Positions 11,801 through 23,685 of a stretch of DNA of 64,000 nucleotides are shown piece by piece. A program made the position numbers and the translations under genes. Each line of letters begins with the position of its first letter. Positions within the stretch are counted from its first letter, which is position 1. This stretch comes from Anaeramoeba flamelloides (taxonomy: Eukaryota; Metamonada; Anaeramoebidae). The stretch is from contig JANTQA010000012.1 in assembly GCA_027625915.1 (NCBI GenBank), positions 9,694,501-9,758,500 on the forward strand, read 5' to 3'. Below the pieces are notes generated by a model, which was not told the DNA's origin, did no database searches, and saw nothing but the letters and a program-made list of their open reading frames with translations.

Positions 11801-14800
11801 ATATATTAAAGGGTTGAATTTTACTGAGATCTTTTGAATATTTTTTGGAAAGCTGAATGGAAATTTTGTTTAATTTATTTTTTTAACAAATAGTAAAACA
11901 AAAAAGAGGTGGTATTGTTGAATCAACACTCTTTGATGATAATAAAAAAAAATAATTTTTTTTTTTTTTTTTTTTATTATTTAAGGGAGGGGTTATTGAT
12001 TCCTCTTATTTACCGTTAGGTTTTCCAGAATTTAAAAGAATTGAGTTAAATCTATGATTTTTCTCCATTCTTTTGAATTCTGGAAAACCTAGGCACTTCA
12101 AGAATTCCTAAATTTTTATTTAGGACTTTTATTAAAGACTCAAAACTAAGTTTATTACCCACTAAGGCGAATAAGCAGTTTGAATCTTTTTTTATAATAA
12201 TATTAGAAATATTATTATTATTTAATATATGAGATATATTGATTTTTTTTAATTTAGATAGTTATATTTTGCGATTATTTTCATAGGAAAAAAAATAAAA
12301 TTATTTTTTTTCGTTGATTAGATCAATTTTTTTACCATTTTATATATGAGACCTTTTAGAGATATTGGAAATAGAAGACACAAATAAATTTACCTTTACT
12401 AATAGTACACTTTAATTTTGGTCACTTTCTCTTTGGTAAAATTCAACACATTGCATGAATACTGGTACTTATACAATAAATGGAAAAAAAAACAATTATT
12501 TGAATCTTTTTTTTTTCAATTTTGTTTGAAATTTATAATTTCAACTTTTCAAAATGTAAATCTACATTTCTTGAAAACTTACTGAACATTGGATAAACAC
12601 CCTCAAGTGTTTTGAATAAGACGAAAAAATAATATTGTAAAAAAAAAGAGAAAATCACTCTTTTTTAACACCATATAAGTTATTTTGTCATTAAAACAAA
12701 CAATCTGAAAGAATAATTATTTTTCCGTAAATAAATTTTTAAAGTCTAGTAAACAAATGCAAATATGATTGTTGTAAAAAATAGAGTTTTTGCAATTTTG
12801 GAGATAAATAAAGAGTTACATGTAATTACCCACAAATTTTTGTAATAGTAAACAACACTACCATTTTTGATTTTTGAGCTCAAAGGGATTTTCAATATAA
12901 AATCGTTTGGTAAATACCAATACATTGTTTGAACAATGATTTTTTTTTAAGGGTAAAAGATTGGTATTTACCAAACGATTTTTTGATTAAAATTATTATT
13001 AGTCTATTAAGATAAAACAGATATTATATTTACTATTACAAAAATTTGTGGGTAATTATATTTAACTCTTTATTTATCTCCAAAATTGTAAAAACTCGAT
13101 TTTTTACAACAATCATATTTATACTTGTGTATTGAAAAAAATACCTGGCATGAAAATAAGCCCCGGGAACGATTTTGAATTGTTAATATTAGGAAAATTT
13201 TTGTGTTATTGATTAATAATTTCTTTTAGTTACGAATCAAACCCTTTTTATAATTATACCTCGCTACTTTTTAGAATGGTGATAAATTAAATTGCACTTA
13301 TTCAAAACACTAATTCAATCAATCAAAAAACAAGAATGAAAATTATTATTTTTCAATTTCATAACTAAACCTCTATAAAACTCTATTTTTTTTCAAAATA
13401 AGCAGATCTACTTTGGTTATCAAACAAATGTATAAATTTTCCTATTTCTTCAGAAATTATAGTTTACCTTGTAAAGACTTCTTTTCTTCAAAATGTTCCT
13501 TATGTTTGTGAATTAATTGTGCTTTTAACTCTTGAAAAATAGTCATTACAGGCAATTTATTCAACTTGTGGATTTTTCAATCCTTTCGTAAAATAACATG
13601 AAAAGAAAAAAAATGTTTTAAAGCATTTTGTTTTTTGTTTCATCATGTCGTAAAAAAAATTGTTTCGTTTCAGCTTGTAATGTTTCATTATGAAATTTTA
13701 AATAAATTCAATCCTTTAAACTTGACACCATTTCGATTAGAGTCAATTTCTGAAACTTGTGAATTTTTGTTTAATTCTGATGCTTAATCTGATTGAAAAA
13801 CATGGTTTTAAGTAAGTACATTTTTTTATTTTGAAAATTTTTAATTGTGTGAATCTTACTGAAAAATATTTTTTGAGTGCCACCAGATATTGAAACTTTG
13901 ATACCAAAACATCATTCACAGCTCTATTTGTGAAAAGAAAGCGAACCCAAAGTAATTCAGAGTTGAATCTTTAATTTTTCGATTTTTTAGAATATTTTTT
14001 TTGATTAAATTTTTAGTTTTATTAAATTTAGTTTTGGATCTAGAAATTGTGTTTATACGAATGAGTGAAATTAATCAAAGAGTAAACCAAAAAAATAGAC
14101 CCGAAAAGGTGTGTATTTGAAACAAATCTTTTTCTTTAGAAGAACAAACACGAAAGATCACCTTTCCAAATAAATTTGTTGAAATCAATGAATGATTAAA
14201 AAAAAAAATCGACCAAATCCTATTTTGGAAGATTTGTTTTCTTTTTCTTCTTAATTTAGATGAATCCAAACACAATAAAATCTTGAATTTCTCACACCAT
14301 TACTATTTATTATTATTTTACAAAAACATTTTTTTACAAATTTGTTTTCAAAATTCAATTTTCAAATATTTTTATCAAACAAAAACCAAAATAAAGAACA
14401 CTATTTCAAAAATTAAAATAAAGGGGTTGAATTCTCGGAATCAAAAAACAGTTACAAAAAGATTAAACTCCAAATAAAAGAAAACTTTTGAAAAAATATC
14501 AATCAGATTCATAATTATTTTGAGTTCACATTTTAATGGAAAATAAAAAATTATCAAATCAAACGAATTTGTCCAATAAATCTTCATTTCTGAAGAGGAA
14601 TTTAATAAATATGCTAAACTATTTTTCAGTCAAAGGGGCCCAGTTGTAATGGGCAGAATATATGTGTTTAAAGGGTTTGCTTAGATATTAGAAGAAAAAA
14701 TTTTATTTTGGAAATTTTCAAAACGGAAATCATTTTTTCACATTTTTGATTTTTTTTTTTGATTTTTTTTTTAAAACGTAATTTGGTTGCAATAATTTTT

Positions 14801-16704
14801 TTTATTGCAAGATCAATAGTCACTTGGTAAAAATGTGTTATTCTAAGGTTATTGAAACCATAAAAATGATTTTTGAGAAATCATATTGATTTTTATTGGA
14901 ATTGTATTCGATCTTTGATCCTGATATTTGTTTAATAAATGTGAAAAATTTTCACTTCATTTTCATTTCCTTTTTTCAATAGAGACTACAAATACCAACA
15001 CGCTTCGTTTGGGGATTTTATTTCTAAAAGAAAAGTATGAAAAATGAAGTGGAAAACGTTTAATATTTATTATTCAAATACCATTGGTAGAAGTTCAAAA
15101 CGAACATTGTTGTTTTTCTCAATAGTGCCCTAAGAATTTGAGTTTTCTATTTTTTAAGAAAATTTATTGATTAATTAGTTTTCTTTCAGATATATATCAA
15201 CAATATTTTGATGTGTATTATTTTGCTTATTTCTTATTGTTTCTTCAAAGGTCAATTATATAAAATAATCGATATTTGAAAAAAATGTTGGGCACCTTTG
15301 ACTGAAACAGAGTTTATTTTCTGAACCCAATCAAGAATTAGATGAATCAAATGAAAATAGGATTTTTAAATTCATTTTGGAAATTCTTTAGAAATAAAAA
15401 GTAATTTGTGTCTCAAAAATTTTACAAACAAAAGTATTTTCCATGAAGAATTAAAAACAAAACCAAATTAAGAAAAAGTAATTGTGTCAAATGTTACAGA
15501 TAAGATCAAAAAATAAATGATTTTTTTTATTTTTTTTGATCAATCTTTTCATTTTTTATGGATTGTCATTTTTGTAGTTAGTATGAAAATATATTATACT
15601 ATGATTACTGACACCACTGTATTTAATAAGAATACCAATATAATTTGCATAAGAAATGATTTGGTTCATTCAGTTTCGCATAAATGATGGCACTCAAAAT
15701 TTAAAAAATGTACTTACTCCCTTAAACAATTTATGTCTCATCATGAAGAAACAAAAATTCACAAGTTGAATAAATTGTCTGTAACAAATTTACCGACGTT
15801 CATTCCGATTATTCAAAAAACAAAAACCGAAAGTTAGGACAAAATTGACCACATGAGCTTGAATGAAAAATGAAACAACATTTGCAAAAAAGATTATCCG
15901 TTTTTTGATGTTTCATCACAAATTCTACAAGAAAGAGAAAATTAATTTTTTTTTTTTTCTTCCCTTGTTTTTTATTCTCGCAATAATTCACACGATTATA
16001 ATAGCACTGCTTCCAAATACAATTTTTTTTTCTGTTCAGTGTTAGTCCATTTCCAAACTGTTTTGGTCTGTTTTTCTTGTTGAAATCTTTTGGAAAACGA
16101 TTTTAAAAAAAATTTTTTTATTTTATTCATTGAACTGTGACTTGGACTTGAATTTTATCCACATGGTTCACAAACACCTTTTTTTGTCACTCAAAAACAG
16201 GGTAACTGTCAGTTATGAGATCGGAAAAATTCTCCAAAACAGATTATTTCAAAGTAGAGACAATTAAAAGAAAAAAACAAAAAAAAATTTCAAATCTTTT
16301 AGACGCTTGTCTTGGTGAATTGATCAGATTCAAGTTTTAAGATTGTGTTTGTAGCCAAAAAGCGAACAACCAATTCGGAAAAGAGAATACTTTTTAATCA
16401 AAGAAACGAAAAAGTTGATTGATAATAACCAAAAGGAAAAAACATTCTTTTTTAAAAAGCAAATACTTACATAGGCTTCGTACAATTTGACGATATTTGG
16501 ATGGTCCATTGATTCCATTAACTTTATTTCCCTTTTGATGTGTCTTAAATTAATGTTCCGTTGTGACAAATCAATCACTTTAATTGCACACACTTGTCCT
16601 GTGCTTTTGATCTTTCCTTTATAGACAATTGCATAACTACCTCTTCCAATTTTTTTTTCAATAATAATATTCTGTTTTTCTTTGGTTTGGTGAACTGTCG
16701 ACAT
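8895..16704 (-). CDS. ATG1: ATG1/ULK-type autophagy protein kinase (3 exons)
   Basis: Serine/threonine kinase that initiates autophagy in the ATG1/ULK complex. Exons are 16704-16471, 10744-10624 and 10447-8895, giving 635 residues. Exon 1 ends at KLYEAY (phase 0, GTAAGT donor) and exon 2 resumes at RIKNHLYLVMEYCDRGDL, so nothing is missing across the 5.7-kb intron. The kinase domain is complete: glycine loop GRGSYAIVYKG, lysine in AIKVI, HRDIKPQN, DFGLA, CGTPLYMAPEIL and DIWSSGAVLYQML. After an N/K-rich linker, helical segments around VLYIKISKFLLLYIEKV and ISPRKLIYERAFHLL resemble the ATG1 C-terminal tandem MIT region. The last 85 or so residues are hydrophobic and low in complexity, so the true 3' end may lie earlier or use another exon. 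The ULK assignment rests on the kinase subtype plus the C-terminal domain. Unc-51-like STK36 is a less likely alternative. Confidence 0.82.
11258..11690. repeat. Family D modular palindromic repeat, block 1
   Basis: Composed of modules also seen at 12000-12110, 31880-32160 and 37700-38215: GTTAGGTTTTCTTGAGTTTT, AAAATCGATAGATTTT, AAACCTAGAACACTTCAC and GCACTCTACGGCACTTGACG. Modules occur in both orientations and form local palindromes. There is no coding potential. It is probably a non-autonomous transposon family or a dispersed satellite. Confidence 0.65.
12000..12110. repeat. Family D repeat, block 2
   Basis: Contains GTTAGGTTTTCCAGAATT and, inverted, AATTCTGGAAAACCTAGGC about 60 bp later, with TTGAGTTAAATCTATGATTT between them. 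The same combination recurs at about 38140-38215, and partly at 11520-11600. Confidence 0.6.
12752..13131. mobile_element. Family O hairpin element
   Basis: The arms 12752-12925 and 12958-13131 are largely reverse complements. Examples are ATATGATTGTTGTAAAAAAT / ATTTTTTACAACAATCATAT and GTTTGGTAAATACCAAT / ATTGGTATTTACCAAAC, with only about 32 nt at the centre. There is no ORF. It lies inside the kinase intron, immediately before a partial family M copy. Confidence 0.75.
13135..13425 (+). mobile_element. Family M element, truncated copy 2
   Basis: Matches the left half of the complete family M element at 28751-29240, including ATTAGAATG-type and CAATCAATCAAAAAACAAGA stretches. Its left end reads TATTGAAAAAAATACCTGGC. 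The right terminus is not recognisable, so the copy is truncated. Confidence 0.6.
13809..15719 (+). mobile_element. Family A transposon, copy 2, interrupted by family B
   Basis: Left end TAAGTAAGTACATTTT and right end AAAATGTACTTAC. Internally nearly identical to copy 1 over several hundred bases (for example GAGTAAACCAAAAAAATAGA). It is interrupted at 14617-15314 by a complete family B element. Without the insert it is about 1.2 kb, the same length as copy 1. Confidence 0.82.
14617..15314 (+). mobile_element. Family B transposon, copy 1, nested in family A
   Basis: A 698-bp element with inverted ends AACTATTTTTCAGTCAAAGG and, on the other strand, AACTCTGTTTCAGTCAAAGG, each followed by G/T-GCCCA. 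It is flanked by TA at 14615-14616 and 15315-15316. Copy 1 of family A has a single TA followed by TTTTCTGAACCC at this site, so the TA duplication is directly visible. No transposase ORF, so it is non-autonomous. Confidence 0.9.
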
Positions 16705-17104
16705 TAGAATTTTGCAATAAATTAGAAAAAATGAATTTTTTTACCATAAAATTTGAAATATTGAATTCCCCAAAACAAAAAAGAAGAAAGTTTATCTTTT
16801 AAAAATTGTTCTTTTGGTTCGTGAACCTTTTAGAATGGTTCAAAAGAATGTGAGAGATTCCATAAAACTTGAAGTTTTCTTGAAAATCATTCAAATGTGA
16901 AAAATTTAACTTGTATTCCTAATTATTTTTCGAGAATATGTATTTATTTTTCTTTTCGTCAATCATATCTCATAAAATTAGTTAACTGTCTTCAAAAAAA
17001 CAAGGGTTTTTTATCCTTTAATTAATGATTAGAGATAAATCCACGTAAAAAGCATTTGGAAAAAAAAACACTGAAACAGAGAAAAAAATATCTAAAAATT
17101 TTTA

Positions 17105-17390
17105 ATTGGTAACCTTACTGAAAACAGTAAAACCAAAAGTAAGTTCGATAAATAAAAGAAAAAATATACAAAACAAAATCAGGATTAAACAAACACCAGT
17201 TTTGATAATACCATTTTTTGGGATAAGTTTTTCATTGATTGATCAATTATTAAAAATTTGTTGAAAAAAATTGCTATTTTTAAGATCTCAATAAACACAC
17301 ATCTAGAAATTTGATATGAAGTAGATTTAAATTGTATTTGTTTTTTTTTTGGCTTGATTGAAAATAATACTTAAATATAAAAATTTCAAA
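17105..17390 (-). mobile_element. Family L element, partial copy 2
   Basis: Starts TA-ATTGGTAACCTTACTGAAAA and matches the inverse of the complete element at 30606-30945 over about 250 bp. Shared words include CTTGATTGA-type and ATTGATTGATCAATTATTAA stretches. Its far end is eroded. Confidence 0.6.
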
Positions 17391-17464
17391 TAAACCTAGA
17401 GATTTGAAGGAGTAGATTGACTTTTTATCAAATTTTATCAATTATTTTTTATTTTTTTATTATT

Positions 17465-17510
17465 TAAATGTTTATATATTTATATATATATATATATATA
17501 TAAATATATA
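17465..17510. repeat. TA microsatellite
   Basis: A run of alternating TA with a few interruptions directly abuts the left end of element I. Similar runs lie at 18391-18415, 21029-21062, 21285-21301 and 22003-22030, each touching a TA-inserting element. Confidence 0.85.
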
Positions 17511-18093
17511 AGCCATTACCAATAAAGTGGGGCAAATTTATTTTAAAATATATCTTTTCAAATCAATCTTCAAAAAAGTATTTAAACATCCAAAATAATT
17601 CACCACTATAATTGATTCTTGGTAATAATTCTATTTGTTTCTTATATTGTATTACTGAAATAAAAGATATGAAATTTTGCTGATCTCGATTTTATCTGAT
17701 ATTTTTTAGGAGTTAAAATAAGTATAAATTATTTTCTTTTTGATTAGAAAAAACCATTTTCATAACTTGTTTAATCTCTAAAAATTTTCGTATAGAATTG
17801 AAAACATATAACTACATTTTATTGTTCAAAAAATCATTTGTACACTTTCCAAATTTCCAGTTTTTTATTGAAATTGGTTGTACAATGTTTTCTACAAAAA
17901 AAGTACTATTTTTTTTTTTCATTTTTTTGGAAATATTTCAACAGTCATATTTTGAAATCAATACATTAGCCATTCATTCAATCTATATAATATTAAACTT
18001 AATTTGGTATTGTCAATTAATGGATAATTTCACTAACAAGGATGATTTTTTATGAAGGGTGAAAAAAAATGCCCCACTTTTTTGGAAATACCT
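17511..18093. mobile_element. Family I element, TA-flanked
   Basis: A 583-bp element. The left end AGCCATTACCAATAAAGTGG is followed by GGCA, and the right end is its inverse (TGCCCCACTTTTTTGGAAAT, then ACCT), with TA at 17509-17510 and 18094-18095. An 85-residue frame at 17798-18055 starts at TTG and is rich in F and I, so I do not consider it a gene. The GTGGGGCA subterminal resembles those of families C and H. Confidence 0.75.
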
Positions 18094-18415
18094 TATATGA
18101 AAATTCACTTTCTTTTCGCTTTCCTATTAGTTTTTTTTATTAGCAGTATTACACATTTTTTTTTTCTTTTTTACAAAAATCTTGAATAAACTGATTGAAC
18201 TTTCTTTTCAAAAGAATTCAATGATTTTTTATGTATATTTTTAAATTATAAAATTTAATTTTGGGGGGATTTTTATTTCAATTAAATATTCACAATTTTT
18301 TATAATGAAATCAAAAAAATATTGTAGTTGAATTTTTTTTAAAAATAATTTCGTTGTTAAATTTCTCTTTAGGGATCCAATTTACTAATTATATATATAT
18401 ATATATATATATATA

Positions 18416-18622
18416 AATTCTATTTCAAAATAATTGGCCCATTTAAAATCAAATTTTAAAAATAATTATTTTTAAAAATTGAATTTATCTATTATAATAA
18501 AAAAATTATAATTATAATATTCAATTTTATATACTAGAAAAATTTTTTTCAAACAAAAATTAAATAAAAAAAAAAGTAAATAAAAATAAAAATAAATGGG
18601 GTATTTATTCTGAAATTTAGTT
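18416..18622. mobile_element. Family J small MITE, TA-flanked
   Basis: A 207-bp element abutting a TA microsatellite. The left end AATTCTATTTCAAAATAATT and the inverted right end AACTAAATTTCAGAATAAAT match imperfectly, and both are followed by CCCAT or CCCCAT. Non-coding. Confidence 0.6.
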
Positions 18623-19515
18623 TATTTTTTATCTTTTTTTTTTACGAAAAATAAATGAAGATACAAATTTGTATGATGACTGTATTTATTTTAGAGTCTC
18701 TTTGAATTCGAAGTATTGAATTTAATCAGTTCAAAATTACCTCTTTAACAGATTAGATGAAGTGTAATCTAACCCTTAACAACAAATTGAATCCAATTTT
18801 TTCTTCAGCTTATTTCATATTTTTTGGAAACATTAATTTTTATTTTTTCATTTTAGATTTTTTTCTTTTATTTTGGAATAAAAATTATTATGTATAAAAA
18901 CATTATTTTTACAAATATAAAATAAAACCATATTTAAGTTATATAATATTTCAATTAATTATGATTTTTTTTTGTCTGTTTTTGATTTTTTGGGGTGTCA
19001 TAATTCATGGAATAGGGTTGATTTAAGACCCACAGACTATCCCAAATCTTATAAAGTTTAAAAAATAAATGATTTAGAATGATATGCTGCAATGGTATTG
19101 TTATTAGCTCTTCTAACTTTTTTAGTCAAACTTAAATCTCCTTTGATACCTTTTTTTTCAAATTATTCTTCTTTGATTGATTAATGTGAGCTTCTAAAGT
19201 GTAAACCCAACCCTTTTTTGATTCCTTAATTTTAAATTATTTTTTGTCTTTTTGAGCCCTTTTTGTATTCTGTTCATTTCCAGAGTTATTTTCATTAAAA
19301 TTTGAACTTTTTGAAAATCTTGAATTAATTTCCTGTGCATTTTTTCAATTTATTTCGCTAAAGGGTGGTGATTTTATTTTTATTTTTTTCCAAAAATCAA
19401 TTAGTTGATGTTTCTGTATTATTTGCTAAAAATATGGTGTTTTATATCTTTTTTTTATTGTTACATTTTGGGATTATATCCCGAATATTGATTTATTAGA
19501 TGTTTAGATAATATA
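18623..19515. other. AT-rich intergenic, no gene seen
   Basis: No coding signal. Bases 18990-19020 contain GGGGTGTCATAATTCATGG, which faintly resembles the GCACCCC-type terminus of family K and may be a remnant of a related end. Confidence 0.4.
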
Positions 19516-21025
19516 TGTCCCTTAGCACCCCAAATAACCTAAAAACATTTCAAACAAAAATTTTAATTTGAAATGTTATCAAAGGATAATAAGGTACAGA
19601 ATTAATAAAAAATTATCTTAGAAAGAAAATTTTATAATTAAAAATTGTATAGTTACTTAATATAAAAAAATAATTTGAAAAAAAGTTTTCAACATTGGGA
19701 ATTTTTTTTTTGGTTATTGTGATTTTATTATTTTTTCAAATTTTGTCAAAATAAATTTTTTTTTTTTTTTGAAAAGTTTGACTAGACATCAAAAACCTCT
19801 TAGTTTTAACATTTAAAACACATCATACTTTACTGGAAATTTTTTTGGGGCCCTTTGCACCCCATAATTGCCTAAAATGCTTGATTAAATAATTTATTCA
19901 TTATAAAAGTTATTTTGACATCACATAGAAAATTTGTTTTATCTACTGATTACTATTCAATATCAATATCTATATTAGATTCTAAATAATTTAAAAATAA
20001 AAAAAAATATAAATTAAATTAGAAAAAAAAATCAAATTTTTTTTCATTGCAAAATTTTACAATTTTTTCAACAAGATTTTTTGTTCAATTTTAAATGATT
20101 TGTCCAATAGTTCGAGTCAGATTAATAATTGATTTTTTTTAAAATTTTTTATAATTTTTTATAATTTTTTCATATTTTTGACTTTTTAAAATCTTGACAT
20201 AAAATAAACAATATTATTGAATTAGAGACCATATATCAGAACTTATTTAACAAGATCTGGATTAATTTATTAAGGAAAAATCCAAATATCGCAAATATAT
20301 TATTCAAATTTTTACCAATAACAAAATGCAATTAAAAAAAATTTGGTTTCGGAGATTATTTTATTATATTGGAATAATATTTAAGAGTTATATTTTTTTA
20401 TTTTATTTTAGATTTAGGTATTTATATTTTATCGATTAAAAAGTAATTTATATTTGTTTTATTCCAATTTAATAAATTGAAATTATTTTACAATTTTTTT
20501 TTTTTTTTGATTTTCAATTATTATCTATGGCTTAAATAAAAGTTTTAGAATATTAATCATATTAAAAATTTAATTTTGGCCTAAAGAAATAAATTTCATT
20601 TTTCTCTTAATTGGATATTTATTGAAATTTTTTCTAGAAAAAACAATAAAATTTCAAAGTAATGTATTTTTTTATTTATTTTTTTTATCATAAAATTACC
20701 AAAATTGTTTGGTGGTTATTATTAATAAATTAATGTGTTGAGTTTTGAATTACTATTAATATAATAAATTTTTTGATTTAAAAAAATAAAATAAAAATAA
20801 AAATCTTTAAAAAAAATGTAAAAATGAATAATTATTATTTTTTTTTTCAATTTCAAAAAAAAAATAAATAACTTAACTCCTTTATATTTGAACTATTTTG
20901 ACTTTTTATTATAATTAAAATCTGGGTTAAAGACAAATAAGAAAATTAATATCTTAGTAGATCAATATCATTTTAAATATAATTTAAAAAACTTGATGAA
21001 ATTTAGGCAAATCCGGGGTGCTAAT

Positions 21026-21030
<5 letters not shown>
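19516..21030. mobile_element. Family K degenerate TA-flanked element
   Basis: Inverted ends TGTCCCTTAGCACCCC (left) and, on the other strand, TATCCATTAGCACCCC, followed by AACCTAAA / TGCCTAAA. The 1515-bp interior is extremely AT-rich with no recognisable transposase. A further GGGGCCCTTTGCACCCC word with TGCCTAAAATG lies at 19850-19880, in the same orientation as the left end. It may be the end of a nested or tandem copy. Confidence 0.55.
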
Positions 21031-21062
<32 letters not shown>

Positions 21063-21066
<4 letters not shown>

Positions 21067-21283
21067 AAATTTCAAAATTAGGGGCAAACTTTTTTATTAT
21101 TATTTTAATATTTTTTCATTTGTCTTTCAAAAAATAAAATGATTATACTATATTTTTATTTGTTAATCTATATTTGTTATTATCTCTAAACACTTTAGTA
21201 AAATACATTATTATTCAAAAAAAAAGCAATTAAACAATTTTTTTTCTGATGAAAAATCTGCCCCTATTTTTGAAATTTGGCTT
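21063..21283. mobile_element. Family C MITE, copy 2
   Basis: A 221-bp element between TA microsatellites, TA-flanked. The left end is AACCAAATTTCAAAATTAGG and the right end is the inverse of AGCCAAATTTCAAAAATAGG. Its interior is nearly the same as copy 1 (3891-4114). Confidence 0.82.
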
Positions 21284-21301
21284 ATATATATATATATATA
21301 A

Positions 21302-21993
21302 ACTCTGTTTCAGTCAAAGGGGCCCAACGTTTTTTTCAAATATCAATTATTTTATATAATTGACCTTTGAAGAACAAATAAGAAATAAACAGAATAATAC
21401 ACCTCAAAGAAATATTGATACATATCTGAAAGAATATTAATAAATCAATAGCTTTTCTTAAAAATTGAAAAACTCAAACTCTTAGGGCCCTATTGAGAAA
21501 AACAACGATGTTTGTTTTAAACTTCTACTGGTATTTGAATAATAAATATCAAACATTTTCCACTTCATTTTCCATACTTTTCTTCAAGAAATTAAGCCCT
21601 CAAACGAAGTTTGTTGGTATTTGTGGACTCTATTTGAAAAAGGAAATGAAAATGAAGTGAAAATTTTTCACATTTATTAAACAAATATCAAGATCAAAGA
21701 TCAAATTGAATTGCAATAGAAATCAATATGATTTCTCAACAATCTTTACATGGTTTCAATGACATTAGAATAACACGTTTTGACCAAGTTACTATTGATC
21801 TTGCAATAAAAAATTTTTTGCAAATGAATGACGTTTTTAAAAAAAAAATCGAAAAAAAAAAACAAAAATGTGTAGAAATGTGAAAAAATGATTTCAATTT
21901 TGAAAATTTCCAAAATAAAATTTTTCTTCTAATATCTATGCAAACCCTTTAAACACGTGTATTATACCATTACAACTGGGCCCCTTTGACTGA

Positions 21994-22002
<9 letters not shown>
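21302..22002 (-). mobile_element. Family B transposon, copy 2
   Basis: A 701-bp element in inverted orientation relative to copy 1, with the same ends (AACTCTGTTTCAGTCAAAGG left; the inverse of AACTATTTTTCAGTCAAAGG right). It sits inside a TA microsatellite that continues on both sides (TA at 21300-21301 and 22003-22004). The interior words AATGAAGTG and AACAAATATCAAGATCAAAG are shared with copy 1. Confidence 0.88.
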
Positions 22003-22034
<32 letters not shown>

Positions 22035-22262
22035 TTTTATTTAGGTTCTTTTATTTTGAACAACTCAGTTTTTAATTAATATCATTGTTGAAAAAACAAA
22101 ATGGTCAAAAGAAGTAAGTTATGTAATTAAAAAAAATAAAATGAATATAAAAAACGAAAAGAACAAAAATGATTTTAATATTTTATAAAAATCAAAATTA
22201 TTTCTCATTTTGAATGAAATTGTATTATTGTGTTTCTTTAAAATCTTTAAAATATATTTATA

Positions 22263-22458
22263 CAGCCAGTTCCACTTTTAAGGCACCAACTTTTAACGAA
22301 ATTTTAGGCACAATAAAATCTCAAATTAAAGCACAAAATTTGGAATTTTTTATTTTACAATTTATTTTACTAGAATTTGAATTTTGTGCCTTATTTTGAG
22401 ATTTTTTGTGCGCCTTAAATTTCGTTGAAAGTTTGTGCCTTAAAAGTGGAACTGGCTA
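22263..22458. mobile_element. Family F hairpin MITE, copy 1
   Basis: A 196-bp near-palindrome flanked by TA. Its ends are CAGCCAGTTCCACTTTTAAG and the inverse; interior words are AACGAAATTT and GCACAAAATT. Copies 2 and 3 are at 23119-23315 and 42199-42399. Non-coding; the 61-residue frame across it is spurious. Confidence 0.85.
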
Positions 22459-23118
22459 TAATTTTGAATTTTAGTTCAGCCAGTGTTTCTTTTATCTCAA
22501 AAGCCACAACATTAAATAATCTAATAAATTTACATCAAATATAAGTATAGATGATACTAGTTACTAAAAAGTTCTATTTTTAAAAATTAAAATTTTACAA
22601 ATGAAACAATCATATCTGAAATTTTTCTTTAAAAAATAAATTAAATTTTTATCATCCAAAAATAAAAAATTGAATGACAATTGAGAAAATTACAAAAAAA
22701 TTGAACAAATTTCATTCATAAATAAAAATTTTCTAAAAATATTAAAGTTATAATCCTCAAAATTGATTTAAATTTCAGATATATTAGTGAATAATGAATT
22801 AGATGTAATATTGGAATAAACAAAGGGGGTTATTTTGAAACTCTCTTTTTATCGTAAGTACACGTGTATTATTGAACATATGTGCTCACAACACTTTTAT
22901 TAAAATATAAATTAAACTCAATAATTTCTCAGTATGTATTAACATCATTTCGAAGAAAGTATTCTTTTTAAATAATAAAATATACTTCAAAATATTTTTT
23001 CAAGATAACTTAAAATTAAAGTTGAAAATTGTTTATGTTCTAGAGAGAAAATACAAATTTGATGAATCAAATGAAAATCATAATTGAATTTTAATATGGA
23101 AAATTCTTAAAAATATTA

Positions 23119-23315
23119 CAGTCAGTTTCACTTTTAAGGCACAAACTTTCAACGAAATTTAAGGTACAAAAAAATCTCAAATTGAAGCACAAAATTCAAA
23201 TTCTAGTAAAAATAAATTGTAAAAAAAAAAATTCCAAATTTTGTACCTTAATTTGAGATTTTTTTTGTACCTTAAATTTCGATGAAAGTTTGTGTCTTAA
23301 ACATGAAACTGACTG
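23119..23315. mobile_element. Family F hairpin MITE, copy 2
   Basis: A 197-bp element with TA on both sides. Its ends are CAGTCAGTTTCACTTTTAAG and the inverse. It has the same interior palindrome as copy 1 with scattered substitutions. Confidence 0.85.
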
Positions 23316-23489
23316 TAAGTAATTTTTTGGTTCAATAACGTTTCCAATTTTTTTTTTCATTCTAATATTGAAAAATTAAACCCAGAAAAGAAGAAGTAAT
23401 TGTATTAACTATGAAACACTAATTAAATAAACAAATGTTTCTTTCTAAAGCATAAATTTCAAAAATAAGAGAAGATTTTTTATAGAAAA

Positions 23490-23685
23490 AAAAATCTAGT
23501 TTCATTTTTTTTTTTTTTTTTTTTGAATAATAAGGTATTTTACTAAAGTAATTCGAGACAATAACCAATATAGATTAAAAAATAAAAATATAGTATAACC
23601 ATTTTATTTTTTGAAATTCAAATGAAAAAGGAAAAAAGTAACAAAAAAAAAAGTTTACTCATAATTTTGAAATTTCGTTTATTTA
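23490..23685 (-). mobile_element. Family C MITE, degraded copy 3
   Basis: The reverse complement aligns to copies 1 and 2 through GAAATTTCAAAATTATG, TTCAAAAAATAAAATGG, AATCTATATTGGTTATTGTC and a long A/T run. One terminus is eroded. Confidence 0.6.

Larger units (their letters stand above)
10745..16470 (-). other. Giant 5.7-kb first intron of the kinase gene
   Basis: Donor GTAAGTATTT at 16470 and acceptor TTTTAG ending at 10745 on the minus strand. Most other introns in the window are 120-820 nt. This one carries two blocks of family D repeat, hairpin O, a partial family M element and a family A copy that itself holds a family B insertion. Joining the flanking exons gives an uninterrupted kinase N-lobe, which supports the intron call. 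Confidence 0.8.

Noticed and set aside
7965-14477. Similar 64-residue ORFs in family A copies 1 and 2
   Set aside because: They start at TTG, and the DNA copies are nearly identical there, so conservation of the frame is a by-product of repeat identity, not selection.
17798-18055. 85-residue ORF inside element I
   Set aside because: Non-ATG start, hydrophobic low-complexity sequence, inside a non-autonomous transposon.
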